Source: Bradyrhizobium stylosanthis
Lineage (GTDB): Bacteria; Pseudomonadota; Alphaproteobacteria; Rhizobiales; Xanthobacteraceae
Reading direction: 5' to 3'
Length of the DNA stretch: 64,000 nucleotides
Assembly (NCBI RefSeq): GCF_001641335.1
Contig: NZ_LVEM01000005.1
Span: 372,001 to 436,000, forward strand
The notes beneath the pieces were generated by a model. It made no database searches, had not been told where the DNA came from, and saw nothing but the letters and a program-made list of their open reading frames with translations. Within the stretch, counting starts at the first letter, position 1. Every line of letters begins with the position of its first letter. Of this stretch, positions 60,844 through 64,000 are shown piece after piece. The position numbers and the translations under genes were made by a program.

Positions 60844-61137
60844 ATGCAGGTTTACAATGTGGTCAGGTTCAAGGTGAAGCAGGGCGAGGAAGCCGCCTTC
60901 CTCGACGCGCACCGGGGCGGCAGGGCCAAATGGCCGGGCCTCGATCACGGCGTCATCATCAAGACCGGCGATCAGACCTTCTGCCTGATCGGCACCTGGG
61001 CGAGCCAGGACGCGCTGATGGCGGCGCGACCCGCGATGATCAAGACACTCGACAGCTTCAGGTCCGTGCTCGAGGACCAGGGCAACGGACGCGGCGTGAC
61101 GGATGCCGTGTCGGGAGAGGCCGTGCTCGATCTCTAA
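60844..61137 (+). CDS. small ABM-like protein
   Basis: This protein has 97 residues, MQVYNVVRFKVKQGEEAAFL then DAHRGGRAKWPGLDHGVIIK. The alternating strand-helix pattern resembles the dimeric alpha-beta barrel (ABM/Dabb) fold. The ATG at 60844 has GGGAGG six bases ahead; the longer frame starting at 60805 is rejected. It is convergent with ygiQ, with a repeat and hairpin between. Activity unknown. Confidence 0.8.
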   Translation: MQVYNVVRFKVKQGEEAAFLDAHRGGRAKWPGLDHGVIIKTGDQTFCLIGTWASQDALMAARPAMIKTLDSFRSVLEDQGNGRGVTDAVSGEAVLDL

Positions 61138-61229
61138 AGCATGATCCGGAAAAGTGTGCAGCGGTTTTCCGAATAAGATCATGCTCAAACAAAGAGCCAA
61201 AGCGCGATGATGATCTCATCGCGCTTTGG
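61138..61229. repeat. two-stem palindromic repeat, family D copy 2, with strong hairpin
   Basis: The first stem is AGCATGATC (61138-61146) with GATCATGCT (61177-61185). The second is a perfect 14-base stem, CCAAAGCGCGATGA (61197-61210) and TCATCGCGCTTTGG (61216-61229), around a five-base loop. It has the same layout as 4332-4427. Between convergent genes it probably ends transcription both ways. Confidence 0.8.
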
Positions 61230-61243
61230 TCGTGCGGCGCCCG

Positions 61244-63265
<2,022 letters not shown>

Positions 63266-63349
63266 GGGGCCAAGGGATAGGACTCCAGGCCTCCAAATTC
63301 AACCGACGGACGCGTGAAAAGATTACGGTTCCGTAGTCGTTCGGGCGGG

Positions 63350-64000
63350 TTAACCCTTCGCCAGCGCCTTCCGGACCTCGGCCGTCGTGGCCGGCTCCCC
63401 GCCATGCTCGCGCACCCTCCGGACCGCGTCCTCGACCAGGCCTGGATTGGTCGCCGTCGAGCCCAACAAGGCGTCCTCGAGCCCGACCCGGATATGGCCG
63501 CCGCGCGCCACGGCCTCGCCGATCAGCGGGGTGATGTCGACGCCGAGGCCCGAGACCATCCAGGGCGCGCCAGGTGCTTCCTCCTCCACCAGCGTGACCA
63601 GCGCCGCGAGGCCGTAAGGCTTCGGCGGAAAGCAGAACGCGAATTGCTGCGAGAACATGAAGCGGTAGACCGGCGACTTCACGCCGCTCGCGCGCGCCAG
63701 CGCGGCGCCTGCGCGGATGAAGCCCGGCTCGTAGATCGCGAAAGCGGGATGGATGTTGTGGCGCGCGGCAACGGCAAGCCCGTGGCGGATATGAGTTTCC
63801 GGATTGAGATAGGTCTCCGCCGGCCTGGCCTCCGCCGTGGTCGATGTCAGCGTGAAGTTGACGCTGCCGGGGTCGACCACCGCGAATTCGAGCAGGCCGC
63901 GCTCGGCCAGCGCCTCGATATGGGCAAAGCGCGCCCTGGGGTCGGCAACGTTGCCGCGCGCATCGAGGCCGGGGATGGAGGGATAGACGGGCACGTCGAC
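63350..64000 (-). CDS. BKACE-family (3-keto-5-aminohexanoate cleavage) protein, partial
   Basis: This is the C-terminal part, about 216 residues, of a DUF849/BKACE enzyme; the start lies beyond base 64000. The frame enters from the edge as VDVPVYPSIPGLDARG. Family features seen: EFAVVDPGSVNFTL and, at the end, GHIRVGLEDALLGS, with the conserved Gly-rich strand GAPWMVSGLGVDIT. BKACE enzymes condense a beta-keto acid with acetyl-CoA. The full family length is about 300 residues. Neighbouring genes are not visible. Confidence 0.88.
   Translation of the reverse strand, partial: VDVPVYPSIPGLDARGNVADPRARFAHIEALAERGLLEFAVVDPGSVNFTLTSTTAEARPAETYLNPETHIRHGLAVAARHNIHPAFAIYEPGFIRAGAALARASGVKSPVYRFMFSQQFAFCFPPKPYGLAALVTLVEEEAPGAPWMVSGLGVDITPLIGEAVARGGHIRVGLEDALLGSTATNPGLVEDAVRRVREHGGEPATTAEVRKALAKG

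Overview
The window looks like a chromosome segment of a high-GC alphaproteobacterium of the Bradyrhizobium/Nitrobacteraceae type. The reasons are the gene order rpmH-rnpA-yidC-yihA-argB-dapD-dapE, the 1,600-residue NAD-glutamate dehydrogenase, the many TctC/Bug-type and amino-acid ABC binding proteins, and several families of intergenic palindromic repeats. The genus is an inference from gene content; no rRNA or other marker was compared.

Layout. Bases 1-2119 hold an amino-acid ABC transporter (binding protein, permease, partial ATPase) on the minus strand. Bases 2296-23156 are mostly housekeeping: the SRP RNA, dnaX, a YbaB nucleoid protein, recR, an AmpG-like permease, rmuC, def-fmt-truA, dapE, dapD, a HAD phosphatase, argB, a DUF423 protein, yihA, yidC, rnpA, rpmH and a sensor kinase. 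Between these genes lie multi-copy palindromic repeats that I sort into families A to E.

Bases 23477-33981 look like an old genomic island. A tRNA-Arg(ACG) gene opens it, and an imperfect 35-base copy of that tRNA's 3' end closes it 10.4 kb later in the same orientation. Inside are a branched-chain-type binding protein, a giant kinase/ATPase/histidine kinase gene split by a frameshift, two response regulators, an IclR gene remnant, a frameshifted small secreted protein, a CBS protein and a YbaK deacylase. No integrase remains.

Bases 34039-41369 hold a small hypothetical gene, the large glutamate dehydrogenase, a TPR protein and a secreted protein. Bases 41378-46276 form an IclR-controlled acyl-CoA module (enoyl-CoA hydratase, NDP-forming acyl-CoA synthetase, Bug-type binding protein). 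Bases 46340-54720 are accessory: an HlyD-like remnant, a LuxR solo, a methyltransferase plus zinc dehydrogenase pair, three secreted Gly/Ser/Thr-rich low-complexity proteins side by side, and an M48 membrane protease.

Bases 54798-58646 hold a divergent module: a LysR regulator and a luciferase-like oxidoreductase on one strand, and a two-component flavin monooxygenase (StyA/StyB type) on the other, with a perfect AT-rich inverted repeat in the shared promoter. The window ends with a hybrid sensor kinase, a small monooxygenase-like protein, a YgiQ radical SAM protein and a partial BKACE enzyme.

The candidates most worth following up are the tRNA-bounded island, the trio of SxVGTGG-repeat secreted proteins, the StyA/StyB module with its operator, and the CtrA-like boxes between rmuC and def.
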